A DNA stretch of 64,000 bases from the NCBI GenBank assembly GCA_902790015.1, contig CADAQF010000002.1:1-64000 (forward strand), in the 5' to 3' direction. Source of the stretch: an uncultured Eubacteriales bacterium. Lineage in GTDB: Bacteria; Bacillota; Clostridia; Christensenellales; Aristaeellaceae. This document shows, one piece after another, positions 16,651 through 25,754 of this stretch. The translations under genes and the position numbers were made by a program. Numbering within the stretch: the stretch's first letter is position 1; every line of letters starts with the position of its first letter. The notes below the pieces were generated by a model. The model saw only the letters and a list, made by a program, of their open reading frames with translations, did not search any database and was not told where the DNA came from.

Positions 16651-17394
16651 TTACTTCATCAGATCGTCCATGCCATACAGCCCCGGAGCGCAGTTAAGGA
16701 GGAAGCGGGCGGCGCGCAGTGCGCCGTTTGCAAAAATGGCGCGGCTCTGGGCGTGATGGGACAGCGTGATCTCTTCGTCGTACAGGAAAAAGGAGATCTC
16801 ATGGTCGCCGCAGACGGTGCCGCCGCGGACGGAATGCACGCCGATCTCCCCGGGCTGGCGTTTGGAATCGTTGCCTTCCCGGCCGCAGCGCAGGACGGTG
16901 TCTTCGTTTTTGAGCACTTTAAGCAGCGCGACCGCCGTGCCGCTGGGCGCGTCCACCTTGCGGCGGTGGTGCTTTTCGATCAGTTCGATATCGGCCTCGG
17001 GCAGCAGGGCATGGGCCAGCGCGGCCAGCTTCTTGAGCACGTATACGCCTTCACTCATATTGGCGCTGACAAACAGCGGTATCTGCGCCGAAGCTTCCCG
17101 GATCATGGCGTTTTCCTTTTCGCCGTAACCGGTGGAACACAGCACGCAGGGAAGTTTGCGGGAAACCGCATAGTCCAGCAGGCCTTTAAGCGCTCCGGGA
17201 CGGGAAAAGTCGATGATGACGTCGGCCTGTTCCCGGACGGCGTCGGAAAAGGCGGGATACAGGGGGAAAGAAAGGGAGTCGCCGGAAGCCGCAGCATCGA
17301 TGCCGGCGGCTATTTCAAAACCGTTCTCCCTGGACAGCGCGGTCACCTGCCGGCCCATCTGGCCCAGAGCGCCGCAGAGCAGTATTTTTATCAT
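16651..17394 (-). CDS. dapB: 4-hydroxy-tetrahydrodipicolinate reductase
   Basis: DapB reduces the DapA product with NAD(P)H on the route to diaminopimelate and lysine. The nucleotide-binding GxxGxMG motif is at the start (CGALGQMGRQV) and the catalytic signature is ELIEKHHRRKVDAPSGTA (H142/H143, K146). The 247 residues are normal for the family. The ATG overlaps the dapA stop by four bases (ATGA), so the two are coupled. The next downstream gene, greA, has its own promoter. Confidence 0.96.
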   Translation of the reverse strand: MIKILLCGALGQMGRQVTALSRENGFEIAAGIDAAASGDSLSFPLYPAFSDAVREQADVIIDFSRPGALKGLLDYAVSRKLPCVLCSTGYGEKENAMIREASAQIPLFVSANMSEGVYVLKKLAALAHALLPEADIELIEKHHRRKVDAPSGTAVALLKVLKNEDTVLRCGREGNDSKRQPGEIGVHSVRGGTVCGDHEISFFLYDEEITLSHHAQSRAIFANGALRAARFLLNCAPGLYGMDDLMK

Positions 17395-18281
17395 TGTGGC
17401 AGTACCTCCAGTCGTTCAAGCTCCCGGCGGAGCGGCTCCAGGCCGTCGCCCGAAAGGGGAACAAGGGGCAGGCGCAGCTCATTTTCGCAAACGCCCATCA
17501 GATGCAGCGCGGCCTTGATGGGAATGGGGCTCACCTGTCTGAACAGCAGGCGGATCAGCGGCAGCAAAAGCAGCTGCGCCCGGCCGGCCTCTGAAACGTT
17601 CCCCGAAAACCAGGCGTCCGTCATGGCGCGAACGGCTTCGGGCATGGCGTTGCTCAAAACCGAAATGACGCCGCTCGCCCCGATGGAAAGCATGGGCACC
17701 GTCATTTCGTCCGCCCCGCAGTACAGGGGAAGGTCGTCTCCGCAGGCCGCCCGTATGTCGGCGGCGCGGGCGATGTCCCCCCCGGCCTCCTTGAGAGCTA
17801 CGATCTGGTCAAGGCGGCTCAGCTCCTTCAGGGTGTCTACTGAAATGGCCATGCCGGTGCGGGCCGGCACGCTGTAGAGGATGACCGGCAGCGCCGTCTC
17901 CCGGGCGATGGCCCGGTAGTGGGCCAGCAGCCCCTCCTGGGTGGTTTTGTTGTAGTAGGGCGTCACGCACAGCTGGGCGTCGGCGCCGAGCTGCCGGGCC
18001 AGGTTGGCTTTTTCGATAACGTCCCGGGTATTGTTGCCGCCCGTGCCGGCGATGACCGGGACGCGCTTTCCGACAACATCCACCGTACGGGCGATGACCG
18101 TGCGCCATTCTTCGGGGGACAGGGTCGCCGGTTCACCGGTGGTGCCGCAGGGCACCAGAGCCTGAATGCCGCCGGAAAGCTGCCGCTCCAGCAGCCGGTC
18201 CAGCGCGGGAAGGTCTATTTCCCCGTTTTTCATCGGGGTGATCAGAGCGGTGGCTGAGCCCTTGAACAGCGGCGCTTTCAT
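17391..18281 (-). CDS. dapA: 4-hydroxy-tetrahydrodipicolinate synthase
   Basis: DapA condenses pyruvate with aspartate semialdehyde. The Schiff-base lysine is in QIVALKEAGGD (K164) and the partner Tyr is in ILYSVPARTG (Y136). VPCGTTGEPATLS binds substrate. The 296 residues are typical. It lies 30 bases after asd and overlaps dapB, forming an asd-dapA-dapB operon that feeds both lysine and peptidoglycan cross-link synthesis. Confidence 0.96.
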   Translation of the reverse strand: MKAPLFKGSATALITPMKNGEIDLPALDRLLERQLSGGIQALVPCGTTGEPATLSPEEWRTVIARTVDVVGKRVPVIAGTGGNNTRDVIEKANLARQLGADAQLCVTPYYNKTTQEGLLAHYRAIARETALPVILYSVPARTGMAISVDTLKELSRLDQIVALKEAGGDIARAADIRAACGDDLPLYCGADEMTVPMLSIGASGVISVLSNAMPEAVRAMTDAWFSGNVSEAGRAQLLLLPLIRLLFRQVSPIPIKAALHLMGVCENELRLPLVPLSGDGLEPLRRELERLEVLPQ

Positions 18282-18311
18282 ACTGAAGGTCCTCCTGAAG
18301 GGATTGGTTAA

Positions 18312-19403
18312 TTATTTGCGGATGATCTCGTCCGTGGCGCAGAGCAGCTCGGCGCTCAGTACGCCGCCGCCCGCCGCGCCGCGCAGGGTGTTGTGGGACA
18401 GGCAGACGAAGCGATAGTCGAAAATCGGGTCCTCGCGCAGCCGGCCCACGCTCACGCCCATGCCCCGTTCAAAATCCCGGTCCAGCCGGGCCTGCGGACG
18501 GTCGGATTCCTGCATATAACGCACGAAGGGCGTCGGCGCGCTGGGCAGACGCAGCTGCTGGGGATAAGTGACCCAGTTTTCCCAGGCGGAAAGCATTTCC
18601 TCCACAGAGGGCTTATGGGTGAACTTCACGCTGACGGCGGCGGTATGGCCGTCCTGCACGGGCACGCGCAGGCACTGCGCGCTGATGACGGGCGCCTGGG
18701 CCGGGATCACGGCGGACGCATCTTCATTGAGCGCTCCCCAGATCTTGAGCGGCTCCTGCTCGCTCTTTTCCTCTTCGCCGCCGATATAGGGGATCACGTT
18801 GTCCAGAATGTCCGGGAAGGTATTAAACGTCTTTCCGGCGCCGCTGATGGCCTGGTAGGTGCAAACCATGATCTTTTCAATGCCGCAGGACAAAAACGGC
18901 GTCAGCGCCGGCACGTAGCTCTGGATGGAGCAGTTGGGCTTGACGGCGATAAAGCCGCGGGCCGTGCCCAGACGCTTTTTCTGGGCGGGGATCACGGCGG
19001 TGTGCGCAAAATTGATCTCTGGGATCAGCATGGGCACGTCAGGCAGCTTGCGGCAGGCGCTGTTGTTGCTGACGATGGGGGTCTCCGCCCGGGCGTAGCG
19101 CTCTTCCAGGGCGCGGGTCTCTTCCTTGGAGGCAGAGATGGCGCAGAAACAGAAATCAGCCTGACCGGCGACCTGGTCCACCTGCTCGGCATCCATGAGG
19201 ACCATGGAGCGCACGCGCTGCGGAATAGGGGTCGGCATGGCCCAGCGCGCGCCGACGGCCTCTTCATAAGTCTTTCCCGCGCTGCGGCTGCTGGCGGCCA
19301 GAACGGAGATTTCAAACCAGGGATGGTCCGCAAGCAGGGAAATAAAGCGCTGGCCGACCATGCCGGTCGCGCCGATGATGCCTACCTTGTACTTGTTCAT
19401 CAT
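18312..19403 (-). CDS. asd: aspartate-semialdehyde dehydrogenase
   Basis: Asd reduces aspartyl phosphate to the semialdehyde used by DapA. The NADP-binding start is VGIIGATGMVGQRF and the active-site Cys lies in VKPNCSIQSY (C158). A His motif is found in VPVQDGHTAAVSV. At 363 residues it belongs to the longer archaeal/fungal-like Asd group rather than the short E. coli form. The first two codons are both ATG, and either could be used. It is the first gene of the operon and has its own promoter at 19449-19478. Confidence 0.94.
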   Translation of the reverse strand: MMNKYKVGIIGATGMVGQRFISLLADHPWFEISVLAASSRSAGKTYEEAVGARWAMPTPIPQRVRSMVLMDAEQVDQVAGQADFCFCAISASKEETRALEERYARAETPIVSNNSACRKLPDVPMLIPEINFAHTAVIPAQKKRLGTARGFIAVKPNCSIQSYVPALTPFLSCGIEKIMVCTYQAISGAGKTFNTFPDILDNVIPYIGGEEEKSEQEPLKIWGALNEDASAVIPAQAPVISAQCLRVPVQDGHTAAVSVKFTHKPSVEEMLSAWENWVTYPQQLRLPSAPTPFVRYMQESDRPQARLDRDFERGMGVSVGRLREDPIFDYRFVCLSHNTLRGAAGGGVLSAELLCATDEIIRK

Positions 19404-19420
19404 TCAGTCCTCGTCTCTCT

Positions 19421-19478
19421 GTCCCCCTTCAGGGGGACGAATCACCGGATTATAGCACGTTACACGGGGTTACTACAA
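19421..19478 (-). promoter_or_regulatory. promoter and 5'-end hairpin of asd-dapA-dapB
   Basis: On the minus strand, TTGTAG (19478-19473), an 18-base spacer and TATAAT (19454-19449). The transcript should begin near 19442 and at once form a tight hairpin, GTCCCCC-TGAA-GGGGGAC (19438-19421). A 5'-terminal hairpin of this kind usually protects mRNA. The leader is too short for a lysine riboswitch. Confidence 0.6.
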
Positions 19479-19498
19479 GTTTTTTTGCTGTATCACGG

Positions 19499-21094
19499 TC
19501 AGAATGGATAACCATTTTTGATATTCTGCTGCAGGATGGTTTCCGGCCTTTCCGGCGGGGTGCAGGCCTGGCAGGGAACAAGGTCCTTGTAAAGGTCCTC
19601 CGTCAGTTCCCCGTAGGTGAAGGGGGTCAGGGGGTGATAGCGCTTGTTGACGCTTGAACAGTACTGATTCGTGTGATACCGGTTGCCCCCAACCTGGTTG
19701 TAGTAAAGCGGCAGGCTGTCGTCCGGGTAATTGGTGTAGCGGGTGGCGTCGTCCCAGATGATGACCTTGGTGTTGATGGACAGATTGTCCCACAGCCAGC
19801 GCATGTTCTGGCCGTTCTGATTCCTTTCCCGCTGCACGCGGATGCAGCCGTGGCTGGCCTTCTGGCCCAGGTACGGGACGGTGGTGGAATAATCCTTGTA
19901 GCCGGTTTCCTGGTCGCGCACCAGGGCGGGCACTTCGTGGATCAGGCAGCCGTTGTTCAAAAGAAGGCCCATGTCGCAGTAGAGGTTGCCGGCCCAGAAG
20001 CCGCCGGTCCAGCTGATGATGACGAATTCGCCGGCGGGCGTTTCGTTCCAGGGCTGGGATGAGTTCACCTTGCCGGTGGAGACCAGCAGGGAGCCGATGA
20101 TCATGCCGCCCGAAAAGATGTACATCGTCTGGGTGTATTTGTCGATCAGCAGGGCATAGTCTTCCTTGGGCTGCACCTGGCAGAGAATGTCGGTTTTGAC
20201 GTAGCCCTGGATCAGCTCCGCGGTTTTGCCGTAGCCGACGCGGTGGCCTTCCTTCATATAAGTGTCGCCGTAGGAGGTGTTGTAGACCTCTACCAGCGAC
20301 CAGCCGCTGTCCAGGTTTTCCACCACGTGAACGCCCTGCGAGCGGTAGGTGACTTCTCCGACTACGTTGTCCCGGGCGGTGGAGCTGTCCGGCGTTTTGC
20401 GAAGCTTATACGTTTCCTTGCCGCTGTGCTTGTGGTCGTCCAGCACGGTGATGGGCTGCATCATGATGTCCCAGATGGCCTGCTCGTCCTCAAGATTGCC
20501 CAGCTCCATCGTCCAGTAGCTGTTTTCATCTTCCTTAGCTTTGAGCCGGCCCGCGTAAACCGGGTGGGCCAGGGAAAGATCCTCCGTGTTTTGGACGGGC
20601 GTGAAGGAAGAAAGCTGACTCAGGGAGGACACGGGCCTGCGCACGCTAAGCTTCCACGGATCCGGCTCCGGCTCGGCCGTCGGTTCGGGCGTAGGGGAGG
20701 GAGCGGGAGAGGGGGTGGGATCGCCGGGTTTCGCGTCCTGCTGAATTTTGAGCGTCAGCCTGCGGGAGGCGCTCGAAGCGCCGTCATTTCCGACCAGCGT
20801 GAGGCTGATGGGGTAGGAGCCGTCGGGCAGGGGAAGCCCGTTTTGGCTCAATGAAACGCTGACAGAGTTGGTGCCGGCGGAAACCGGGGCGGTCCCCAAA
20901 AGCGTCTCATCCTCCTGCAGGCGTATTTCCAGCGTGCCCTCGCAGGAGGCCTGGAGATTGACGGACATGGGCATCCCGGGGGCTATGCGGACAGCCGCGC
21001 TGGTCAGCGTGAAGGAAACGGCCTGCTCCTGCGCCCGGGCGGTAAATGCCGCGGTCAGCATGAACAGCAGCAGAAGAAATGCCTTTCGGCGCAT
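19499..21094 (-). CDS. secreted L,D-transpeptidase (YkuD domain)
   Basis: This predicted peptidoglycan enzyme forms 3-3 cross-links or attaches proteins through a Cys acyl intermediate. A signal peptide (1-22, ending ARA) leads to an Ig-like region (about 25-120), a Pro/Thr linker (TPSPAPSPTPEPTAEP) and an SH3-like segment (about 225-300). The YkuD catalytic domain spans about 310-450, with the signature ASHGCIRVQRE (S414, H415, C417) and an upstream His in NNGCLIHEVP. The last ~80 residues contain paired Cys (NQYCSSVN, VPCQACTPPE). It begins 38 bases after the beta-propeller gene on the same strand. Confidence 0.9.
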   Translation of the reverse strand: MRRKAFLLLLFMLTAAFTARAQEQAVSFTLTSAAVRIAPGMPMSVNLQASCEGTLEIRLQEDETLLGTAPVSAGTNSVSVSLSQNGLPLPDGSYPISLTLVGNDGASSASRRLTLKIQQDAKPGDPTPSPAPSPTPEPTAEPEPDPWKLSVRRPVSSLSQLSSFTPVQNTEDLSLAHPVYAGRLKAKEDENSYWTMELGNLEDEQAIWDIMMQPITVLDDHKHSGKETYKLRKTPDSSTARDNVVGEVTYRSQGVHVVENLDSGWSLVEVYNTSYGDTYMKEGHRVGYGKTAELIQGYVKTDILCQVQPKEDYALLIDKYTQTMYIFSGGMIIGSLLVSTGKVNSSQPWNETPAGEFVIISWTGGFWAGNLYCDMGLLLNNGCLIHEVPALVRDQETGYKDYSTTVPYLGQKASHGCIRVQRERNQNGQNMRWLWDNLSINTKVIIWDDATRYTNYPDDSLPLYYNQVGGNRYHTNQYCSSVNKRYHPLTPFTYGELTEDLYKDLVPCQACTPPERPETILQQNIKNGYPF

Positions 21095-21132
21095 GAAGCA
21101 CCTCCTTTTTTATTGGCAGGCGGAAACAGCGG

Positions 21133-24100
21133 TTATTTGAGCTGGATGCCGTACAGGTTGGCGTTGCCCCTGGAGCAGGTGCCGATGACCAGAATATCGC
21201 GGTAAACGGCGGGAGAGCCCTGGATTTCCCCGCCCAGGTCCAGCTGGTACATATGCGCGCCGCTGCGGGCGTCCAGCAGGTGCAGCAGGCCGCTCTGGTC
21301 TCCCTGGATGATCCAGGAATCGCCAAGCTCGTTGTACACGGCCACGGGAGAGGACACGGCCTCGGCGCTCATGGCGTATTCCCATTCGACCGAGCCGGTT
21401 TCCTTGTTCAGCGCGATCAGCTTGCTGCCGCCTTCGGTCAGCTTGTTGACGGTGAAGAACACCAGATGGCTGATGGATTTCTCGCCCACGACGGGGCTGG
21501 CCTTGCAGCCGGAAGTCTCGTTTTTGTCCTGCTCGCAGGAGATCTCGTAGGTCCAGTCGATTTCGCCGGTCATGGCGTTGATGCGGCGGATGGAGACCGG
21601 CTTTTTGACCAGCCGGTAGGCGTTGGTGTTGCCCGTATAAAGCCACAGGGTGCCGTCCTCGTCAAAGTCCAGGGCGATGGAGGCGTCGGTATTGTCGCCC
21701 ATGTCGGCGGCCCATACGGTGCTCATGGTGGTGGTATCCACGCAGCGCAGCGCGCCGTAGCTGTCAGCCATGAAGACGTACTGGTTGTACATGGCCACGC
21801 TGCCCTCGATGCCTACGCGGTTGTCTTCGGACTTCTTGGCTTTGCTGCGCAGATAGACCGGATCGTTCGCCGTGACCTCCAGGCCCTCCTGGGTCAGGTT
21901 GATGTCAAAGGACATGGTATAAAGCAGCCCGTTTTCGCCGGCCACCACCATGTGGCCGCTTCTGCCGTCCTGCGGATCCTGGATCATGAGCGCGGTCCCG
22001 TCAAAGGCGCCGTTGGTGGTGTACTGCTTCTGATTGTCAGACTGCCGGCCGTTCAGGAACGTGATGCGGCTGTTGTCAGCCAGGCTGTACACATAGGTGC
22101 CGATGGCGCCGGTCTTGCCGTTGGCGAGCTTGGAAACGCCCTGGCCGAAGGAGATAAAGGGGGCGTACTGCGTGAACACGGAGACGCTGCCCTTGAGCGG
22201 GTAGCCGATGGAGATGGGGGAGCGGGTTTCCTGGCCGTCCTTCAGATCGACGAAATAGACGTTGCCGTCCTGCGCGGCGACGATCACCTCGCGCAGCGCG
22301 GATACATCCTTTTTATCGGGGTTCAGGTCCATCATTTCACGGATCAGCCGGGGCCATTTGATGATGGCGGGCTGCCCCGTCCAGCCCACGCCGTACAGGG
22401 TCCCGCTGGAGGTTTTGATGGAGGAAAGCTCCTTCTGCCACAGGATGGACATGCTGCCCTGCGCTATTTCGGCGGTGCCGAAGGATGCGTTGCGGTGGAA
22501 ATTGTCTCCCCGGAAGGTGAACACGCCGCCATCCCAGAAGCTGTACTGGCCGGGGTTCTGCGCGATGATGGGAGACACGGCGCCGGTCGTTTCGGAAACG
22601 CGCTGATAATTCTTCTGCTGCTTGCCGCCGATAAACACCGTATCCACCATTGCCAAAGCGGAATGCTCTGTGGTGGCGTTCAGCGCGGGCATGGGTGTGA
22701 AGGTGGGCGCGGGAACTTCCGTGGGCTGCGGCGTTTCGGCAGGCGCGGGTTCCGGCGTGAGACGAGGAGCGGCGGTTTCTGCGGGCTGCTCGTCCCCGGG
22801 AACGGGGTCGGCATCGGCCGTATCAGAGGGATCCCTGCCGTTCTGGGCGGAGCCGCTTTGATCAGGCGGAACGGCCGTGGAGGCCGCAAAGGCGAACCCG
22901 CCGGAGGTGGGCTGTGCTTCCTGCTGGCCGTCTGTGCCGCTTTGCGGGACCACCGCCGTCATCACATACGGGGTGGGGCCCGCCGCGGGCGCGTCGGTGG
23001 AGACGGGAGCCCAGGGCTCGGGGGTGGGTTCGGGCGGGATGTCCGTCTCAGCCGGGTCATCGGTCGGATCCAGATGCTGGACGATCACGTTATCGGGAAC
23101 GGGAGACGCGGTGGAAAGCGAGACCACCTCGGAAGAGACGGCGGCGTAGCTGACCTGCACGGACTGGTTGGAGTTGATCCATACGTTGTTGCCCTGCTGG
23201 ACGGAAGCGTACACCAGGTCGGCATAAGGGGAGGAGAAGCGGACGGACAGTTCCCATACCCGCTCAGAGTCGGTCAGGTCGCTGGCAAAGGTCACGCTGC
23301 TGGGGATCCGGCCGCCCTGACGGTCGCACAGGCCTACGCTGGTCACGTTGGGAGAGGTCGTCATGGTGAAGCGGCATTCGTCGCCCACAAGACCTTCGGG
23401 GGTATCGCAGCTGAAAGTCAGCACCTGCGCGGGCGCTTCGGTGGGATGGATCAGGCCGCTCACCCGGTCGACCGTGCCGGTGATGCCGGATTTGACTTTA
23501 TTGAGCGCGCCGATAATGCCGCTGTTGCCTTCGGGCAGGAAAAAGTAGATGCCGGCGCAGAACAGCACAGCCAGCAGCACCACGGTCAGAATGACCTTGA
23601 CAAAGCCGGGCAGACCGCCTTCGCGCTCTTCTTCCTCGGCCAGCTCCTCTTCTTCCTTCTGCGGGGGACGGACACGGGCGGGAGCGGCAGCGCCTGCCTG
23701 CGGGCGCTGGTTGGTGCGGCCGGAGGGCCGCTGGTAGATGCGCTCGGTCTCTTCCGGCTGCGGCTCGTCAGTTTGCGGGGCGGAGGGTTGAGCGGGCATC
23801 TGGCTGCGGGGCCGCTGCTGGCGCACGGTCTGCTGATAGCCGGTCTGCGTCATGCGGGTCTGCACGCTGTCGGAATTCTGGGAGGAACGGGAAAAGGAGC
23901 GGCTCCTTCTGGAGAGCAGCGCCTCGTCCGACTGGAGGTAGGCCTCGTCCGGACGTTCATAGCCGTCGTAAACGTTGCGGACTTCCCGCTGATCCGGTGA
24001 GGAAGCGGGCTCCGTCCGGCCGGGGGCTTCGGGACGGGCGTAGGCGGAATAGGGCGAAACAGGCCGCCGCGCATAAGAAGAGGCGGCGTCCCGGGGCTGA

Positions 24101-24273
24101 GAAGCGGATTCAGCATTATAAGAAGAAGCCGGCTGCCGCCCGTTTTCGGAGGCAGCGGGGTATTTTGCGCTCAGATCCAGCGGAGCGGTATCTTCCCGGC
24201 CTATATAACGGTCCATCCTTCTGTGGCGGACAGGAGGCGTCACCGATGTTTCTTTTTCGTCATAATTGCTCAT
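21133..24273 (-). CDS. membrane-anchored PQQ-like beta-propeller protein
   Basis: The start at 24273 (MSNYDEKETSVTPP) follows AAGGGGG; the frame extends upstream but without a ribosome-binding site. The 1046 residues divide into a disordered cytoplasmic Ser/Pro/Arg/Gln-rich part (1-215), one membrane helix (about 220-245, KVILTVVLLAVLFCAGIYFF), an Ig-like extracellular region (about 270-380), a long Pro/Thr linker and a C-terminal PQQ_2/WD-like propeller (about 540-1046). Repeats include DGNVYFVDLKDGQ, YGALRCVDTTTMSTVW, LIALNKETGSVEWEY and GLLHLLDARSGAHMY. Such propellers usually act as scaffolds (compare BamB). Co-transcription with an L,D-transpeptidase suggests an envelope role. The exact function is unknown. 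Confidence 0.85.
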   Translation of the reverse strand: MSNYDEKETSVTPPVRHRRMDRYIGREDTAPLDLSAKYPAASENGRQPASSYNAESASQPRDAASSYARRPVSPYSAYARPEAPGRTEPASSPDQREVRNVYDGYERPDEAYLQSDEALLSRRSRSFSRSSQNSDSVQTRMTQTGYQQTVRQQRPRSQMPAQPSAPQTDEPQPEETERIYQRPSGRTNQRPQAGAAAPARVRPPQKEEEELAEEEEREGGLPGFVKVILTVVLLAVLFCAGIYFFLPEGNSGIIGALNKVKSGITGTVDRVSGLIHPTEAPAQVLTFSCDTPEGLVGDECRFTMTTSPNVTSVGLCDRQGGRIPSSVTFASDLTDSERVWELSVRFSSPYADLVYASVQQGNNVWINSNQSVQVSYAAVSSEVVSLSTASPVPDNVIVQHLDPTDDPAETDIPPEPTPEPWAPVSTDAPAAGPTPYVMTAVVPQSGTDGQQEAQPTSGGFAFAASTAVPPDQSGSAQNGRDPSDTADADPVPGDEQPAETAAPRLTPEPAPAETPQPTEVPAPTFTPMPALNATTEHSALAMVDTVFIGGKQQKNYQRVSETTGAVSPIIAQNPGQYSFWDGGVFTFRGDNFHRNASFGTAEIAQGSMSILWQKELSSIKTSSGTLYGVGWTGQPAIIKWPRLIREMMDLNPDKKDVSALREVIVAAQDGNVYFVDLKDGQETRSPISIGYPLKGSVSVFTQYAPFISFGQGVSKLANGKTGAIGTYVYSLADNSRITFLNGRQSDNQKQYTTNGAFDGTALMIQDPQDGRSGHMVVAGENGLLYTMSFDINLTQEGLEVTANDPVYLRSKAKKSEDNRVGIEGSVAMYNQYVFMADSYGALRCVDTTTMSTVWAADMGDNTDASIALDFDEDGTLWLYTGNTNAYRLVKKPVSIRRINAMTGEIDWTYEISCEQDKNETSGCKASPVVGEKSISHLVFFTVNKLTEGGSKLIALNKETGSVEWEYAMSAEAVSSPVAVYNELGDSWIIQGDQSGLLHLLDARSGAHMYQLDLGGEIQGSPAVYRDILVIGTCSRGNANLYGIQLK

Positions 24274-24303
24274 AAGCATCCCCCTTGGAAAAAATGCTTC
24301 TAC

Positions 24304-24332
24304 ATTATATCGCATTTGTGCCTGATAAACAA
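24304..24332 (-). promoter_or_regulatory. promoter of the propeller/L,D-transpeptidase operon
   Basis: On the minus strand, TTGTTT (24332-24327), a 17-base spacer and TATAAT (24309-24304), 31 bases before the start codon. Confidence 0.65.
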
Positions 24333-24475
24333 GTAAATTATCGAGATTTACCGGAGCGGCGGGCTTTTCTGCTGATCCCCGCGGGGGAAACAGACTGTAT
24401 GAAACGGAAAGATACCGGACGTATGAAATGGATCGGAAACATACTTTGGTATTTTGTAATAAAACTGTAATAAAC

Positions 24476-24504
24476 TTGACCAAAATCGGAAAAAGAATTA
24501 TAAT
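24476..24504 (+). promoter_or_regulatory. promoter of the lipoprotein-ftsK operon
   Basis: TTGACC (24476-24481), a 17-base spacer and TATAAT (24499-24504), 37 bases before the ATG and divergent from the propeller gene. Confidence 0.75.
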
Positions 24505-24541
24505 GAATCCGTTCGATTTTAATGAAAAGGGAGGGAATCGC

Positions 24542-25753
24542 ATGCCGGGACGCCGTTTATTTGCTTTTCTGCTGGCCCTGTCCCTGATCCTCGGCTGCGG
24601 GCCTTCCCTGAGCCAGGAAACGGCGGAGGAGCTTATCATCAGCCGGACGGAAATGCCCGGCCTCACGCCGGACAGCTTTGCCGCCTGGCCGTCCCTCGCT
24701 TACGCTTCAGGCCGGACGGACGAACGGCTGGACCGCATCAACCGCCTTATCTACGACGGAAGCGGGATGACATCCTACCTGTCCGTGCTGTTCATGCCCG
24801 GCGGAAGCGCCGGCTTTAAGGCGGACTATGAGGCGCTGATCGAAAACGGCCTTTACGCCGTCCGCCTCACGGCCGAGGGGAGGATGCCCCGGGGGCTGCC
24901 GGCGCAGCATCATTATCCCTTTCTGGTTTCCCTTGAGAATGGAAAGGCCCTGACCCCGGACGAGCTTTTTTCGGACCCTGAGTCGGCGCGGGAAAGTCTT
25001 CACGTGTATCTGCGGGACAGCGTTTTGCCGGAAGCTTCCGCCTTTATGGATTCAAGCGGCTTTTTTCCCATTCCGCTGGAGCGCTTTACCATATCCCACG
25101 ACACGGTGCTTTTCGATTATGAGCCGGAGCAGCTGACCTTCCTTTCCGGCGGGGCCGCGTCTGTCAGTTTTACCCTGGAGGAATTGGCGAACATTACCGG
25201 TGAAGGGGACCAACTGCGCCGGTTTGCCTCCATGCCTTTTTCCCCAGATGAAAAGACCTCCGAGCGGATTTTTTCGGATCTTTCCCAGGGGCTTTTTCCC
25301 GGCCTGTACCTGAGCCTGACGCAGCCCGCCGGGCTGAGTGTGCCGGTGTCTCAGGTCCTTTCATTCGGCCCGCGGGAACTGGATGACACGGTTTATCCGG
25401 AAGGGTACGCCGTTCAGACGGAAAACCCCTTTTTGCGGGACATCCTGGTGATCACGGACCGTGCAGGCGTTCAGACCGTCGGCTACCTGGCCCGGCGAGG
25501 GAACCTGTACGGCCTGGCGATCGGAAGGCTAAAGCGCGGGGACTGCCTGCAGGCGCTGGGCGAACCCGCCGTTTCCATTACCTTGGACGAAAAAGCGGCC
25601 CGGGAAAGGCTTTTGTCTCCCGGCGTGATGGACGTCTATGAAGTATCCCGGGCGGACGGGAGCATAGTTACGCTTTCCCTGATTTTTGCTGAAAACGAGA
25701 CCCTTACATCGGCACTGGCGCTTGCCGGCCGCCCTCAGGAGGATATACACTGA
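24542..25753 (+). CDS. predicted lipoprotein with DUF3298-like region, function unknown
   Basis: The ATG at 24542 follows AAAAGGGAGGG. The 403-residue product starts with a signal sequence and a lipobox-like LILGC (Cys20), so it is probably lipid-anchored. Residues about 80-215 (GMTSYLSVLFMPGG, FLVSLENGKALTPDELF, FTISHDTVLFDYEPEQL) resemble the DUF3298/RsiV-type fold seen in anti-sigma factors and PdaC-like proteins; this is from memory and not strong. The C-terminal half is not recognised. It ends one base before ftsK's ATG and shares its operon. Confidence 0.7.
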   Translation: MPGRRLFAFLLALSLILGCGPSLSQETAEELIISRTEMPGLTPDSFAAWPSLAYASGRTDERLDRINRLIYDGSGMTSYLSVLFMPGGSAGFKADYEALIENGLYAVRLTAEGRMPRGLPAQHHYPFLVSLENGKALTPDELFSDPESARESLHVYLRDSVLPEASAFMDSSGFFPIPLERFTISHDTVLFDYEPEQLTFLSGGAASVSFTLEELANITGEGDQLRRFASMPFSPDEKTSERIFSDLSQGLFPGLYLSLTQPAGLSVPVSQVLSFGPRELDDTVYPEGYAVQTENPFLRDILVITDRAGVQTVGYLARRGNLYGLAIGRLKRGDCLQALGEPAVSITLDEKAARERLLSPGVMDVYEVSRADGSIVTLSLIFAENETLTSALALAGRPQEDIH

Positions 25754-25754
25754 A

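Noticed and set aside
19404-19445. Lysine riboswitch upstream of asd-dapA-dapB
   Set aside because: The leader is only about 40 bases and folds as one small hairpin, far too short for that class.
21253-24000. A 915-codon plus-strand open frame opposite the propeller gene
   Set aside because: Same antisense effect. The minus-strand frame has a start site, membrane helix and propeller repeats, while this one is compositionally biased and motif-free. Similar shadows lie opposite mutS2, gcvPB and pyk.
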